Source of the DNA: Helicostylum pulchrum
Taxonomy: Eukaryota > Mucoromycota > Mucoromycetes > Mucorales > Mucoraceae
Reading direction: 5' to 3'
NCBI GenBank assembly: GCA_025677825.1
Contig: JAIXMO010000029.1
Span: 186,001-250,000, forward strand
DNA length: 64,000 nucleotides
Part shown: piece after piece, positions 1-12,618 of the stretch
How positions within the stretch are numbered: position 1 is the stretch's first letter
Layout: each line of letters begins with the position of its first letter
The notes under the pieces: model-generated
Database searches by the model: none
The model's input: only the letters and a program-made list of their open reading frames with translations
Told to the model about the DNA's origin: nothing
Translations under genes and position numbers: made by a program

Positions 1-170
1 TTTTTTTTTATTCCTCTCTTTTTGTAAAATTTATGATAAGCATTTTGGTTCTCTATACCTTGACGAATACCGACGGCTAAATTTTCTTTAGTGAAACTCT
101 CTGCTGAAACGAAAGTACTGGCTAAGATACTAGCAAACGTTGTTGAGAATAGTGTATAGATATAATTTTC
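1..170 (-). CDS. Partial small secreted-type protein, runs off the left edge
   Basis: Reading the minus strand from about 170 to 1 gives an open frame with a hydrophobic, Ser/Thr/Ala-rich leader resembling a signal peptide that ends near a VSA site, followed by a Lys-rich segment containing LAVGI and YKKRGIKKK. This pattern matches the N-terminal part of the ORF at 50491-50835 (YSTLFS, LVVGI, YKKREIRKK), so I infer a two-member family. No in-frame ATG is visible. An ATG lies upstream at about 190 but is out of frame by one base across an A8 run at 180-187 (plus strand). The gene may therefore start in an upstream exon, or the copy may be broken. Function unknown. It reads away from the adjacent large repeat. 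Confidence 0.35.
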
Positions 171-584
171 TTTTCTTGTAAAAAAAACATTGGTATTAAA
201 AAGAGAGAGTTTTGATTTTTAAAAGCGTTTTTTTTTTTTAATCGACTGCAATAAAAATGTTTATAGAATTTAATGTTTAAGCTCTTGCAGAAAGCGATAT
301 ACATCATAGTTTTTTGTACAATAACTTGGAAGAGTTTAAAAACTGCTTAAAGTATTATAATCCATTATTTTCTATCCATTATTTTCTTAAAAACGCGTGT
401 TTTTAAGCGAAGGTTTAGAAGTAACTCCTAAAAAAGGTCATTTTTCGATGATCGAAATAAGGAGTTTTATTTGTGTGATTAAACATCAGGAAATGATTAT
501 TTTTTTTACGTTACTTAGTAGAAGTTACTCCTTAAAATGTTGTATTTAATATCAAATATTAAAAACAGCTTGTTGTTTCATATC

Positions 585-1275
585 TTTTTCGATTTTTTTT
601 ATTTATTTTTCGGTCGGTCATTTTGATCATTTTTGATCATTTTGGGGGGTCAACCCCTGTTGTGTTTTTGTGGTTATTTTATTATTACTCAATATCTACT
701 TTGTTTTTATTTGTGAAAAAAACAATGATAATAAAGTGTTTTTAGGCGCATATAATCCATTTAAATTTATATTTGTACAAAAAATACTGACCGAGTAATC
801 ATCGTTTTAGACGTTTTTTTTCTGCTAAAATTTGAGTTAAGCGATCCTTAAAATAGCGAATTCTTTAAAGCGCGTTTTCTCGTTCAATTTTGGATGTAGC
901 ACTTTTATTTATAAACATTCAATATATAGTTTTTAAATATCTAAATTCGGTACTATTTTTAAACACGGTAATAAAAAACTACATTTCATGTAATCGCGAA
1001 ACTCTGAAAATGGTTACACGATGTTACACTAAAAAAGTGTATTTTTCTACCCGAAAAAAAAACGTCTAAAACAGCGATTACTCTTTCAGTTTTTGCATTA
1101 GAAGTATGATTTAAAATGGATTAGAAGAGTCTAAATGAGTTTAATGTTATACATGTTTTTTCCACATAAATAGAAAAATTGGATCTGGAGTAATTGTAAA
1201 ATAACCTCAAAAACACAAAAGGGGTTGACCCCCTAAAAATGAAAATCGAAAAAAAACAAATAAGTTTATTTTTAA
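585..1275. repeat. Imperfect long inverted repeat (foldback) inside copy A
   Basis: The arms at about 585-850 and 1030-1275 are reverse complements over roughly 230 bp. Anchors are GGGGGGTCAACCCC near 640 against GGGGTTGACCCCC near 1220, and TTTTAGACGTTTTTTTT near 805 against AAAAAAAACGTCTAAAA near 1052. The spacer is about 180-200 bp. A transcript would fold into a long hairpin. Copy B preserves the same structure at about 48528-49205. Confidence 0.75.
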
Positions 1276-1812
1276 TTTTTTTATCAAAGATATAGTAGAA
1301 CCAACTATTTTGTACTAAACAACTTGGGCCCAAAACGCATTTCCTTTTTCTTTAAAAAATAAAAAGCAATATTTATTATAACTGCTAATTTTAGCCGTAG
1401 TTTCTTATCTGAGCGATTATTTAAACCCAGGTATCTCAGTGAGCTTTTTTTTTGGAAGTGATTATTCACAGTTCAATATAAGAGCTTGTTCTGTAAGGGT
1501 ATGTTCAATGTAAGGGCGGATTTCTTCCATACTTCGGACACCCTCAATTAGAGCTGGTACTCTAAAGCTATAAAGATAATTAGTTATAAAATTATTTTTA
1601 GCAGAGTAAACAGATCATGCAAAAAGGAAAGTAGTATAAATTAGACATAACTAGTTTTTCTTTCTCTTACTCTCTTCATATTTATATAGTGTAGTTATCC
1701 ACTTTTATCCCTTTATCTGCCTCCCAGAGACATCAATAATATAATTTATATTTTGATAAAGGATATGGCAACACTGCTATGGTACAGGTATGAAAAAAAT
1801 GGAGCAAGTGAG

Positions 1813-2076
1813 TATATAAACAACATCTTTTTCCTTTTTTCCCTTTTTTTTTTTCTTCTTCTTTGGCTATGCCGAGGACTACCACACAGTGCTTTAGGTA
1901 CGCTTTATCGCCTGTGAGTAGGCCGGACCCGTAGTCTGTACGATGTAATGTGGTCTTGGAAGTTACCTAGCAACAGGACATCGGCAAAGGGGAAGATATC
2001 CTTAGATGGGTCACCCCTTTGCACAGCTCAAATGATTTACCACAGCCATCTTGCGCCAATCAAGTAAGAGTGAGAG
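1813..2076 (-). mobile_element. SINE-like insertion within repeat A
   Basis: Copy B reads GAGCAAGTGAGTCGAC without interruption at about 49684-49699, while copy A has about 264 bp inserted between GAGCAAGTGAG and AGTCGAC, with GTGAG repeated at both ends as a short possible target duplication. The insert has higher G+C than its surroundings. On the minus strand it starts with TGGCGCAAGATGG, which resembles a pol III A box, and ends in an A/AAG-rich tail (plus strand T/CTT tract at about 1828-1862). This layout fits a short retroposon. I could not place a convincing B box, so the class is an inference while the insertion itself is directly visible. Confidence 0.6.
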
Positions 2077-2555
2077 TCGACAGCATCTTTTCAGGTGTTT
2101 TTTTTTCGGGATCAGATAAACATCTACTTTCTCGTGGTTGATCCTGTTAATAATTATAACTAAACAGTTATTTTGAGAACTAAAAGAAGTTTCTATTATT
2201 TAAACAATAAAAGTGCGTTTTTGCCCAGTTGTTATTTTTAAAATTTTGTTTCCAGTGTTCGCTTCTTTTTCCATTGTTTGTAATAAAATTAGTTTTTTTT
2301 AATTCTAAGACATAAACTTACAGTGTAAATGTCGACTATTTTTTTAACATTAGGACATGAAATGTGTATTCATAAACTAGAATGAGCGTATTTTACATAC
2401 AAATGTTTTGCCAAATAATACGGACATTCGGGAAGCAGTTTCAATAAGCATATTATCTTGTGGAGTGATCCTAAGAGAGTAAACAGAAGTTTGACTTATT
2501 GTAAATGATGGGCTTTTTTAGTTACTGTGCCTCAAAAACGCCAATACCATGTACG

Positions 2556-3895
2556 CTTTTTTTAAAGATTTAAGAAAGGTGGCTAATACTCTCATGAAGT
2601 ACCAACTCCAGCTTTTTCTCTCACAGCAGACTTTTTCTTAAAAATCATTTTCGTGTATACTTGTTGTTTAAAAAAAAAGCTAATTTATCATTTTTTAAAA
2701 AAGAGTAATGGCCGTTCTTCCGCCGAACGTTGCATAAGGTTTCTTCCAACTCAGATAAATTAGCTGCCAAGAGACAGAAAAAAGCAACCCGAGACCGGGG
2801 AAAACTTCGTGTCGATTAAAAGTCATGCCTCTTGTAAAGACCCTGCCCCACGCTTTTCTAAAAATAAATATAACAGCTTATGAGAGGACTGGACCTTCGG
2901 CATCAAGTGTCTGTAAAGGTCAAATAACCTCCTCCCGTATATAAAAAAACCTACTTCCTCCGTTTATAACTATATCGCCGCTTCTCCTGTACATAATTGT
3001 AAACTATTATACCCCCTGTAAATATACTCGGCAAACAAAACACCTCAAATGTGTATTTCCTGCCATCTAACTACGCGCTTAAATTCCCAGCACAGATTAT
3101 CCGATGCCACTGACATATTGTTGTCTCCTATTGGACCCTCTGCATTGCATGCATATGATGATGTAACTATAATGTCCTCAGAAGATCGACTTTTCGGATG
3201 ATTAACCTGTGCCGCTGAAAACGCTAGTATATAAGAAAGAAGAAGATACGTAGCGCCATCTTTTTGAAAAACAAAGGCTTTACCCTCGTGCTGTCAATTT
3301 TTGAAACCAAAGAAAGTTGTTACCCAAACATCGTAAAGTGTCTTACATGACCAAAGGTCTCACTCCACCAGCCCAAATAAAGACGGATCTCTTTCCGTAT
3401 AATTTTTTTTTTCTACCTTATTAGCATTATGACTACCTTACTTATTTCCCACTTTTAAATAATCCCTTAGACAGAATTGTATTTAATTATGTTGAGATGC
3501 ATGGGATTGATATAACAGATTCCCATATCCTACTCGGAGGATTTACATGATAAAGGCAAGATGCCTTCGTATGTTTGCAATTTCAGAAAGTGATATTGTA
3601 TTATATGAATGATAAAAGCGATTTAATTGTTAAAAGAGTAAATTTTTGGGAATATTTTAGGCCCCACTATATATGTTTAGTTAAATTGTTGTATGCATGT
3701 GTATAATTATATAACCAAAAATTAAAAAAAAAAAGAAGAGGAGGAAGACCAAGCTTATAAGAGAAAGAGAGAAGATATAATGATGATTAAGTTGTGTATG
3801 TATATAATTATATCTGGTAGTTCAAAATGATGAAATAAAATATATGTAAATCTGAAACGAGAGTAAATTTTGGTGGTTTTTGTTGTTGTTGTTGC
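2556..3895. other. Intergenic, nothing recognised
   Basis: Stretch of 1.3 kb between repeat A and the bZIP gene. It contains A/T runs and scattered GC-richer patches (about 2710-2960 and 3050-3330) but no sustained ORF, tRNA or named element that I could recognise. The last 200 bp is probably 3' UTR of the bZIP gene. Confidence 0.5.
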
Positions 3896-4882
3896 TTAGT
3901 TGCTCATAGAAAAGTTATGATGGTAGACTGGTTGTTGTGGTTGGTGTTGCATTACTGTATTATTATTACTAACTAGCGTTGCGTTGTATTGTGGGCAATC
4001 TTTATGAGATACTAATAATGTCTTTAAGTCCAGAATCTCTTTATGCAGTGCATCTGTTTCCATTTGAAGTTGGTCGTTATCATTAGCCAGGTATTCAACA
4101 CGGGCTTGTAAGTTTGTGAGCCACTGCTTCTTTCTTTGACGACACTTTAATGCAGCTATAAATAAAGAGCGTTAAAGTTAGTATGGATCCCTTTTTTTTA
4201 TTGTATAGTATGCAAAAATAAAAACTTACCGAGACGATTTCTTTCCAAGAAATTCTTTCTCTTTTCTTCATCTTCCGGTAATTTGACCGAGCGAGATCTT
4301 TTCTTTGATCCTTTAGAAGATTGTCTTGAGGATTTTATGTTCGTATTAACGAACTGTGTTTGATATTGATATTGTTGTTGTTGATTGCAAGTGTTACTGT
4401 TATCATTATGTTTTTTTGGTTGTTGTTGCTCAAACTGATACTGTAATTTGTTCAATTAATATAAAAGTTACAGCATGATTTTTTTTTTTTTAGTTTTTTA
4501 CTTACAGTCAGAGGATTTATCGTATTAAAGGCATCGTCGCTATCTTCACTAGCTTGGTGGTCAGATACTGAATATACATCTATTATATATATTTTTGTTA
4601 GTTTTTCTTTCTCCTTCAAGTTCGCGAGTTAAAAAAAAACTTACCATTGTTTATAGAATTAGAATCGTAAGTGTAGGAAGATGTATCAGAAACCCAGGCA
4701 CCGACAAGACTGGCATTGCCTTCGCTTATTACGTTTGCTGGATTGAATTGATTACCCTTTATTGTTGCGGTTGAGAAGCTTTGTTCAAATGGATTTTGTT
4801 CTTTTGCTTCTACACTTTGTTCAGTAGAACTTGAATTTGGTAACCATGCTTTTACGACTTGATTGCTTACTGCTACGTTCAT
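3896..4882 (-). CDS. bZIP transcription factor, ATF/CREB (Atf1/ATF2-like)
   Basis: Four exons (4645-4882, 4506-4579, 4230-4440, 3896-4155) join in frame to a 260-residue protein. The N-terminal half is acidic and Ser/Asn/Gln-rich. The basic region spans the third intron and reads KRKNFLERNRL then AALKCRQRKK, the Atf1/ATF2 class signature with the invariant Asn and Arg, followed by a leucine zipper (about 95 residues from the C-terminus) and a His/Gln/Asn-rich tail. In fungi this class binds CRE sites and acts downstream of stress MAP kinases; that role is family knowledge. It lacks the long N-terminal domains of fission yeast Atf1. The ATG at 4882 is the first Met of the frame and introns have standard GT-AG ends. 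Confidence 0.88.
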
Positions 4883-7325
4883 TTTTATTTAACTTATTAT
4901 ACAAGAGTGCTACTCTATTAGAAGAATATATATATACTTATTAATTCTATTTCTTTCTGGATACAATTTTTTCTATATTTTTCTAGTTTTTTCTAGTTTT
5001 TTTTTTTACCGAAGGATTTAGAAGATTTAAGAATGTTGCTAGAATAAATAAAAAGAAAAGGGAAAAAGAAAAAGAAATAAAAAGTCTTTTTTTATTACCT
5101 ATTACTTTTCCGCGATCCGATTACATCATAGAATTTCCTTTTGTGTACTTTTACATCGTACGAACTATTTTTTTTACTTGTGGACCTGAAAAAATTGTTG
5201 AGTTTTAATGTTATGACGAAACCGGTGAAACTGTCGATTCGTTTACCGAGTTACTGGGTTATTGGGCTCTAGGTACTTCTTTGCATCTTATTTTTTTTTT
5301 TCTACATTATCCAGAAAGAAAATCAGCATAAACAAAATATCATTAAATTTTTGTTTTTGCATAAACATCAATTTCTAAGAACAGAACTTTTAAATATAAC
5401 ATGACTAAAATACCGCGGTGATAATGAAATCAAGAAAAAACTTTTTTTTTTTTTGATAGCTTAAATTTTATTTTTTTATTTACCGTTATTGTTACACGAA
5501 CTCATTTGCCGCAGAAAGATTTATTTTTCTGGACCGTCCCCCTCTATTTTTTTTTGATTGAGAAATACACTTGACTCAAAGTCTTAGTTTAAATTTAAAT
5601 TTTTATCTTGTGTAAATGGAAACAAATTTTTACCGTTTAAGAAAAATAATGCTTGTAATCGGCAAAAAGCGATTGACCTGCGTTTTGGAAAAGAAAAAGG
5701 ATCGAGTTTTTTTTATAAATGTTAAAAGGATCATCAGGTGGTTTCTAACACGATAATGATGTTATTTTTGAGTAACGTCCTTTTATTTTTCGAAGCAAAA
5801 TTTAAACAGCAGAAGGTGAAACGAATGGAAGGGACTAAAAAAATACATACGCACACTGAGTTGAAAAGGGAGCCGTTTATTTTTATTATCAATAGATTTT
5901 CTGGTCTTTTTTTTATGCCTTTTTTTAGTTGAAACGGTCTTTTTTTTTTAATACTAAACCATTCGTTTACATTATACCATAATACTCTGTTCATTTGTAT
6001 CGATTCGCGATCTTTTTTAAAAGAATAGCCTGTACCCCAAAGAAAAAAAAAAAGAGAAATAGCCACTCGATATATGAGAACCTTAAAAAACTTGTCATGT
6101 TTCAAAACAAGCAGTACATTTTTTGTTATAATTTGTTCTATTTTATATTGACTAATGTTCTTTTTAATATATATAATCTATACATGTATGGCGAATACTT
6201 TGGGGATGAAAGCATGACAACTCACGAGAATTTCGATGTATCACGTTTATAAATGACCAATTTTTCGTGATAAGGTTACGCTATATACAGTAGCTAGTAA
6301 TTTTTTTTTTTTGTTAATGGTTACATTTTGGTACAGTCGAATTTTCGTTTCTCTGTTTCTTTTGTTTTGTTAACATTATGCGAAAAAAGGGACGGGGTAC
6401 AAAGAGACGTAAACAGAAAAAAAAGTTGAAGCAATATCAAAATGGGGGGAGGATACATTTTTGAAACTGGTGGTACCACACCAAAATGACAAGATCATTA
6501 TACAATTTCTTTACCCTCGAAATTAAAAAGTGTATTTACTCCTTAAATGCAACGAGTCTGATGCTCTCTTTTTTTTTTTACTAGTGCGTTACCTAATGAG
6601 CGATAAATATATAAGTCGTATTTTAAGTTTTCACTAATGCGTTGTCTATTGAGAGATAAACAGGACATCTTTTGACGTTTTCTTTTAAAAGGATTCATGG
6701 TAAGTGCTACCTAATTACTTTGTTATTATAACCGAGCGGACAAAGATACTTTGTCCGAATACATTACCCGCTGCGGGAGTTTTATTGTTTTATTGTTTGT
6801 AAAGGACTTTTGTGCCTTGGTTAAAAAGCAGAAAAAGAAACGCAATTTAACCATTTGTTAAAAGTTAAAATAAACAATTATACACCATTCTTTTTTCTTT
6901 ACGCAAAAAAAAAAGAGGGAATTTTTATCTTTTTACCGGACAGCTATTATGAAAATTCCAGAAAATCGAGGCACTAAAAAATAAAATAACTCTTTTTACC
7001 TTACGCGAATAGGAAATGTCTAAAATAAGGAACTAAAAAAAGATTTCCATCCCTGTGCAACACGTAAAAAAAATAATTGTCTGTGCAACCTTTTTTTTAA
7101 AATAAGTATGATAAAAAGGCTATATTAGAATAAGAAACAATAGGTGAAAAGAGGGGGAGAGGGAAATATTTAACGTTCAGAAAAAAAAATTACTGGGGAG
7201 GAATTAAAGATTGTTTGTTCTTTCAGGATTATCAAACAGTTTCAAATAAAAAAAAACTATATAAATAATACAAAGTTTTTTTTTTATTGTATCAAATTTT
7301 TTTTTTTAATTATTATTTTCATTCC
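4883..7325. other. Divergent promoter region between bZIP and transporter genes
   Basis: Intergenic space of 2.4 kb between two divergently transcribed genes. It is very AT-rich with many A/T homopolymers. The ORFs within it are low-complexity and do not look like proteins. I see no repeat, RNA gene or element; it presumably holds both promoters. Confidence 0.5.
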
Positions 7326-9301
7326 ATGTCTGATAACAAGCCTTCTTCACCAGTTCATATAAGAGTACCCCTTAATACGCATCCTTCTCATCTGAACACT
7401 CCTAGTTCTAGATACGGTGCAGTGATGGATGATAATAACAGCAGCTACTATTATAGCGCAGCAGGTGATTCCGTAAATAGTACTCCTGTGGGTTCACCTT
7501 CGCTCTCTCTTCGTGGCCAAATCGAATCGTTTGCTGGATCGTACTCGAGAACATCTGCTCTATACATGGCGGAGAACCTTAGCATCACCAACCGACTCGG
7601 AAACTCCAACCCACCCACGCATCACGGTGAAGACGATGTCGAGTCACTCAACAACAGCCAGCACGAAGAAAATATCAAGTCAAAATTAGTACCTATAGAA
7701 TATACTTTAACTCAAACATTATCTCAGCAAGCCGGTTACCATTTATTCCCAAGTCTTTCTCGACATACCACCGTGGCGTCTGTGATCTCTCAACAGTTTA
7801 ATAGTACGCAGCAGCAGCATGACCCTCACTATACTGCAAGTCCTATCCGATCTACTTTTATGCAGTCCATATTTAACTCCATCAATGTTTTAGTAGGTAT
7901 TGGTGTACTGGCTTTACCTTTGGGGTTTAGATGTGCGGGGTGGTTCTTTGGCTCGTGTATCTTCTTCTTTTGTACGTTTGCTACCAACTATACTGCAAAA
8001 TTAATCGCAAAGTGTTTGGACTTTTATCCTAATTCAACCACGTATGGTGATATGGGTGCGGCTGCCTTTGGGGATCGTGGTCGGACTTTTGTTAGTACCA
8101 TTTTTGTTGTTGAACTGATGACGATTGGGTAAGAGGTGTACACCACCACACATACAACAAATGCAATTAATATTAAATTTATTTTTTATTAGTGTCGCAA
8201 TGGTCGTTTTGCTTGGCGATGGTATTGAATCCTTGTTTCCTAATGTAGAAATGTTTACGATCAGAGTTGGTTCTTTTCTAGTTTTGACTCCCATGTTGTT
8301 TTTACCTATCCGAAAGTTAGCGTATACTAGTTTGATCGGTATTATTAGTTGCGCCTGTCTTGTTACCATTGTACTTTATGATGGATTTTCAAAAAAGACA
8401 AAACCTGGAAGTTTAATTGAACCCATGGTACGTACATATATATATAGTTATACCGGCTCTCTTTTGTAATGTATACATATATATATAGGAAACTGAAATT
8501 TTTCCTTCTGAAATATATAACATACCGCTTAGTTTTGGTTTGATGATGGCAGGATTTGCAGGCCATGCTGTATTTCCAGCAATTTATCGTGATATGGAAG
8601 AACCCAAACGATACGAACGCATGGTAGACATTACGTACCTGATTACGGTTGCTGTTTACATTACGATGGCAATTGCGGGATATGCCATGTTTGGTTTAGA
8701 GACAATGCAGGAGGTAAAATGTATTAGATTTTTTTTTATTGTATGATGTATATTTAAATATAATACGGGTTTAGATTACACAAAATTTAGCTACTACACC
8801 GGGTTATTCGAAATGGATAAACCGTCTTGCTATTTGGCTTATTGTATTAACTCCACTTGCAAAATACGGTTTGATGATGAACCCAGTGAGTGTGACATGG
8901 GAGTTATGGATCACTAGTTATGCCAATGTAGAATTATGGTGCAAGTATCATAGTTGGAGAAAACCTTTTTTGGCGGGTGTCGGTAGAATATTGGCCAGTG
9001 CCATTGTGATTATGGTAGCTACCGTTTTTCCTGGCTTCGATCGTATCATGGTAAACTAAAAAAAGGGAACCTTAAGAAACACCCCATGATTTAACTAATT
9101 GTTTGTAAAAAAAAAAAGTCTTTATTAGGTGCGCTTTTTAGTTTTGGTATTTCCGCAATTTTCCCACTCGTTTGTTATGTCAAGTTGTTTCATCAGGACT
9201 TGACTTTAAAGGACAATGTTTTGATCTATTCTATTTTGACCGTGTCTATTATTATGGCTACATTCGGTACCATTTGGAGTTTCTTGCCGAATAATCTTTA
9301 G
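7326..9301 (+). CDS. Vacuolar-type amino acid transporter (AVT1-like, AAAP family)
   Basis: Five exons (7326-8128, 8193-8427, 8489-8713, 8775-9050, 9119-9301) give a 573-residue protein. A hydrophilic Ser/His/Asn-rich N-terminus of about 170 residues precedes the transport core, which opens with the family motif NVLVGIGVLALPLGFRCAGW and contains about 10-11 hydrophobic segments, ending in FLPNNL. Members of this family exchange amino acids for protons across the vacuolar membrane. I chose the ATG at 7326 (MSDNKPSS) over an in-frame ATG at 7287 because the upstream residues are a Phe-rich run that looks like leader. The last intron must end at the AG inside an A-rich run (9117-9118): the later TTATTAG would shift the frame. 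Confidence 0.85.
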
Positions 9302-9609
9302 TTAAAAATAGTTAGTTTCATTTATTTAAGCAAAATTGTAAGGTTGAAAGAAATACAAACATTATATTATTAAAAAAATATAAGGAAAGGGAAGAATGAT
9401 ATAATAAAAATTAAAAAACAAGTAGTGTTAAAAAAAAGTGATAATAAACAAGTGTCTGAGAGAGGGAGGGGGGGATAATAGTATTGCGGTGTAAAGAAAA
9501 GTTTTTTTTTTTGTTTTTTTTTGTTTTTTTAAAAAAAATGTGTACTAATCAAGAGTGTAAAAGAATATATGTATTTGTGTGTATGCGTTTTGAATATATT
9601 CTATCCTTT
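9302..9609. other. Tail-to-tail intergenic space
   Basis: About 310 bp between two convergent stop codons, filled with poly-T and A-rich runs that presumably hold both polyadenylation regions. No gene seen. Confidence 0.6.
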
Positions 9610-12600
9610 TTAGATTTCACCTTCTTGTTCTTCATCTGTATCATGTTGATAATCCTTTTTTTGTTTCAAATATTCTTCTTCTTCTTTGGTTTTAACTGCT
9701 CTAACTAAATGACCATCATCATGAGTTTGTTGAGGTGGTGAGGAAGCAGTTGGTTTATGCACGTTTAAAGACTTCATATCGTTAGACAATACGTCCCAAT
9801 CTTGTTGTTTTTGTTCTTCGTTAGCGCTTTCAAAGTCTCCAAAGTCATCATCATCATCTTGATCAATCTCCTTTTTATTGTTTTCAACTTTATAACCTCT
9901 TAAATTAGCTCTTCTTTCTAATTCTTCTGCGTCAGCTAAATGGTCATAGTCCTCTCCGTCATAATCTTCATCATCATCGTCGTTAGCAGAATGACTAGGA
10001 ATACGGCGAAGTGATGAGGGTTGTGTAAATTTAGAGAAATTTCTAGTCCAATCGGGTGTGACATTATTGTCATTCTCCTATATAATACATGTCCATATGA
10101 GTATAAGAGATATGTGATATACGTAAAAAACTTACCTCCTCATCATTACTACCATAATCATCTTCTTCGTCTTCTTCGTCATGTCCATCTTGACCATCGT
10201 TTTTGCTAGCCATGGTAAACCCACTTCCATTAAAATTGTAGTCTCTATTAAAGTCATCTCTACCGGTAATCCAGTGATCATTTTCATCTTCGTCGTCATC
10301 ATCAAAGTTACCTTCTTCGCCACGTTGAGCCATAAATCTAGAATATTGACTAGCGGCCACGCCTTCTAAAGCATCATCATCGTCCTCTTCATCGCTTGGA
10401 GGTACATCTATTTCGTCGTTAGGACGCAATCCACCTAAAGGTAATTGATCTCTATCCTTTGTTTCTTTTAATTCGTTGTTACAGTAAGCATTCCAACCAT
10501 TCATATCAATATCTTGCTTAATCACATTTACAATCGTTTCAGGATAACCTTCAAACAATTTCATAATTTCATCCGAAATAAATGTTAAGTGACCCATATA
10601 ACCTGCACGCATTCCTTTTGGCTTAGCACTACAAAAAAATAAATCAGTTTAAAATTACAAAAAAAAAAAAAAAAAAAAAAAAACTTCTCCTTACCATTCC
10701 TCATCATTGGTCTTTTGGGCCAACACAATCTTATCCGTTAATTTACCATCTTTTAAGATTGAAATAGCAAGACTACGATTTAAGCCAATATCCATACGAC
10801 CATTAAATACTTGATGAAGCATATCATAAATCACATAATGTAAAAAGTTATTCCAAGGAAAAGCAAAAAATAAATCCTACAACAACAAAGATGTTAGAAA
10901 CACAACCCTTTTTTTTCTCTCTCTCCTATCCACACTATACTTACAACACAAATAGGCATGGCTCTATTATTAACAAATTTAGACTTGAGATAATCACCCA
11001 CAGATAACTCACTAGATTCCTTTTCAACCTTTTCCTTCTTTTCTTCTTCACCATTAGCAGCAGCCAATTCAGATTCTTCTTCTGCAGTCAATACAAAATT
11101 ATTTAAATTTGACATATTGGAACAGTGTAACAATTCGGCAAATAATTCACAAATCTTTAATCTTTCAAATCCAAGAGGTTCCAAATTACCGAGCGTGGTA
11201 CGGATAGGGCCGTTGACTGATCTAGGCTTTAATAATAAGTTTGTGAACTCTGCAACATGATCACCCATTACTTTCAACATATCAGCTAATGACACTGAAC
11301 AATTCATACGATTGATAGACTGCTGTTGCTGTTGTTGTTGCTGGTATTCATATAAACCGGCTGCAGCTGGATCGCTTTCAAGATCACTGTTGTTATGTCT
11401 AATAATATCTATGATAATAGAAACTCCGTTGATAAGTGTAGAGGTAGCATTGGGTGCATCAGGATCCAACATATATTTAGCTAATTTTTGCATGGTCTTT
11501 TCACTAGTGAAATTTTAATTGTTAGTTTTATCTGGTATTAATCATCAACTTATATATATATATCCTACCTTTTTAAATCTACGATTAACTCATTGATACC
11601 GATACTAGGAGATTCAGGTAAACTTGTTTGAGACATGCGAATAATTTCACATATACATTGTTGAGCAATTGAATGTTCCTCACTATCAAGATAAGGGTCC
11701 AATCTTTCTATTAAGTTTTCAAGTAACCCATGATCACTTAACCACTATATATTGCGTATATGCAACAGGTTTAGAATACGTACAATCATATGTTATTTGT
11801 ACTTCATTTTACCTTGACAACACCTTTTCCTTCAGGTAATTCTTCCATACGAACTAAAGTCAATAACAAATCCATAATAGCCGAAGTTTGTAAATGAGAT
11901 AAAATCTTGCTTAGATTTTCAGCGTCTGATTGAATAAATGTCATCATCTAATTTTTTTTTTTTTTTTTTTAGTAAAAAATAAATTACCCGAACGATAGAT
12001 TATGATTTACTTACTTCAATAGGATATTTAGACAACAAAACACCAATTGTCTTACAGAAATAAGATGCTTGTAATGAATCTAATCCAAGTTCCTCCTTTT
12101 TTTCTTCAGATGTATCAGACGCACGTCTCTTGGGATATGCTGGTCGGTCTAAATAGGACCAAAAGTGTACTAAAAGCTCTTCCTTATGTTCAATAACAAT
12201 AGCATCAATAATTTGTTGAATTTCGCAAGCAATAATTTCACTAGCAAGAAAAGGATACCTTTTTACAAATAAAATAAAAAAAAATCGTTAGTTTAATAGC
12301 TTCGCTTCTAATCAATAATAAACTTACTTGAACCGTTTCGTTTCATCTAAATCAGTTGCTGTAATGTAGTTTAACAAACACTTGATATGTTCTGGTTTAC
12401 TCAAGCTAAGAGATAAAAAGATAAATAAAGCTATACGCGTACACACATATATAAAAAAAAAAGACTAGTTTATATGCTTACAATTCAACAAGTTTAGGAT
12501 TCAAAGATTTTGCTTCTTGAAGTAAATCTTCTTCTTCCATAACTTCCTCAAGTGTTACATCCTCTTTGTCCAAAAGAGTATCCAAAGTCGAATTATTAAA

Positions 12601-12618
12601 CCCAAATCGCCAAAACAT
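9610..12618 (-). CDS. SAPS-domain protein, SIT4/PP6 phosphatase regulatory subunit
   Basis: Nine exons (12482-12618, 12328-12405, 12015-12258, 11813-11947, 11569-11744, 10945-11503, 10695-10876, 10136-10628, 9610-10077) join in frame to 823 residues. The N-terminus [20 protein letters not shown] with a following [16 protein letters not shown] segment is the hallmark of the SAPS family (yeast Sap155/Sap190, fission yeast Ekc1, animal PP6R), which binds the Sit4/PP6 catalytic subunit. A helical repeat body follows, with a poly-Gln tract encoded near 11320-11340, then a long acidic C-terminal region (DEEDDD-type runs near 10270-10400 and 9840-9990). The family controls G1 progression and nutrient signalling in yeast; that function is inferred by family. 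Confidence 0.87.

Larger units (their letters stand above)
237..2555. repeat. Large dispersed repeat, copy A
   Basis: By eye this stretch is about 80-90 percent identical to 48160-50205 in the same orientation, from just left of TATAGAATTTAATG to about the sequence AACGCCAATACCATG. Both copies share a central foldback (585-1275 here), a GATCGAAAT/AGGAGTT region, a degenerate stretch related to the MITE family of 16598-16747, and a segment near 2136-2200 that resembles the coding relic at 46760-47139 in reverse orientation. Copy A is longer because of a roughly 264 bp insertion at 1813-2076. No intact ORF is present, so this is a non-autonomous or decayed element rather than an active one. Confidence 0.8.

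Noticed and set aside
1121..1333. ORF inside the right arm of the foldback
   Set aside because: Phe/Ile-rich, no ATG context, interrupted in copy B.
2138..2160. TGGTTGATCCTG resembling the 5' end of 18S rRNA
   Set aside because: Only 12 bases match; following sequence is AT-rich repeat and the same string recurs in repeat B and near 47095 as part of the element.
5734..6252. Overlapping ORFs of 85-123 codons on both strands
   Set aside because: Phe/Lys-rich translations caused by A/T homopolymers, no motif, no splice structure.
8034..8369. Minus-strand ORF of 111 codons antisense to the amino acid transporter
   Set aside because: Spans a transporter intron and has no features; shadow frame.
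9484..9708. Plus-strand ORF overlapping the SAPS gene end
   Set aside because: Poly-Phe composition, antisense to a well-supported exon.
10658..10683. A-run of about 26 bases as a possible retroposon tail
   Set aside because: It lies inside an intron of the SAPS gene, where on the coding strand it is a T-rich pyrimidine run next to the donor region; no inserted element borders are visible.
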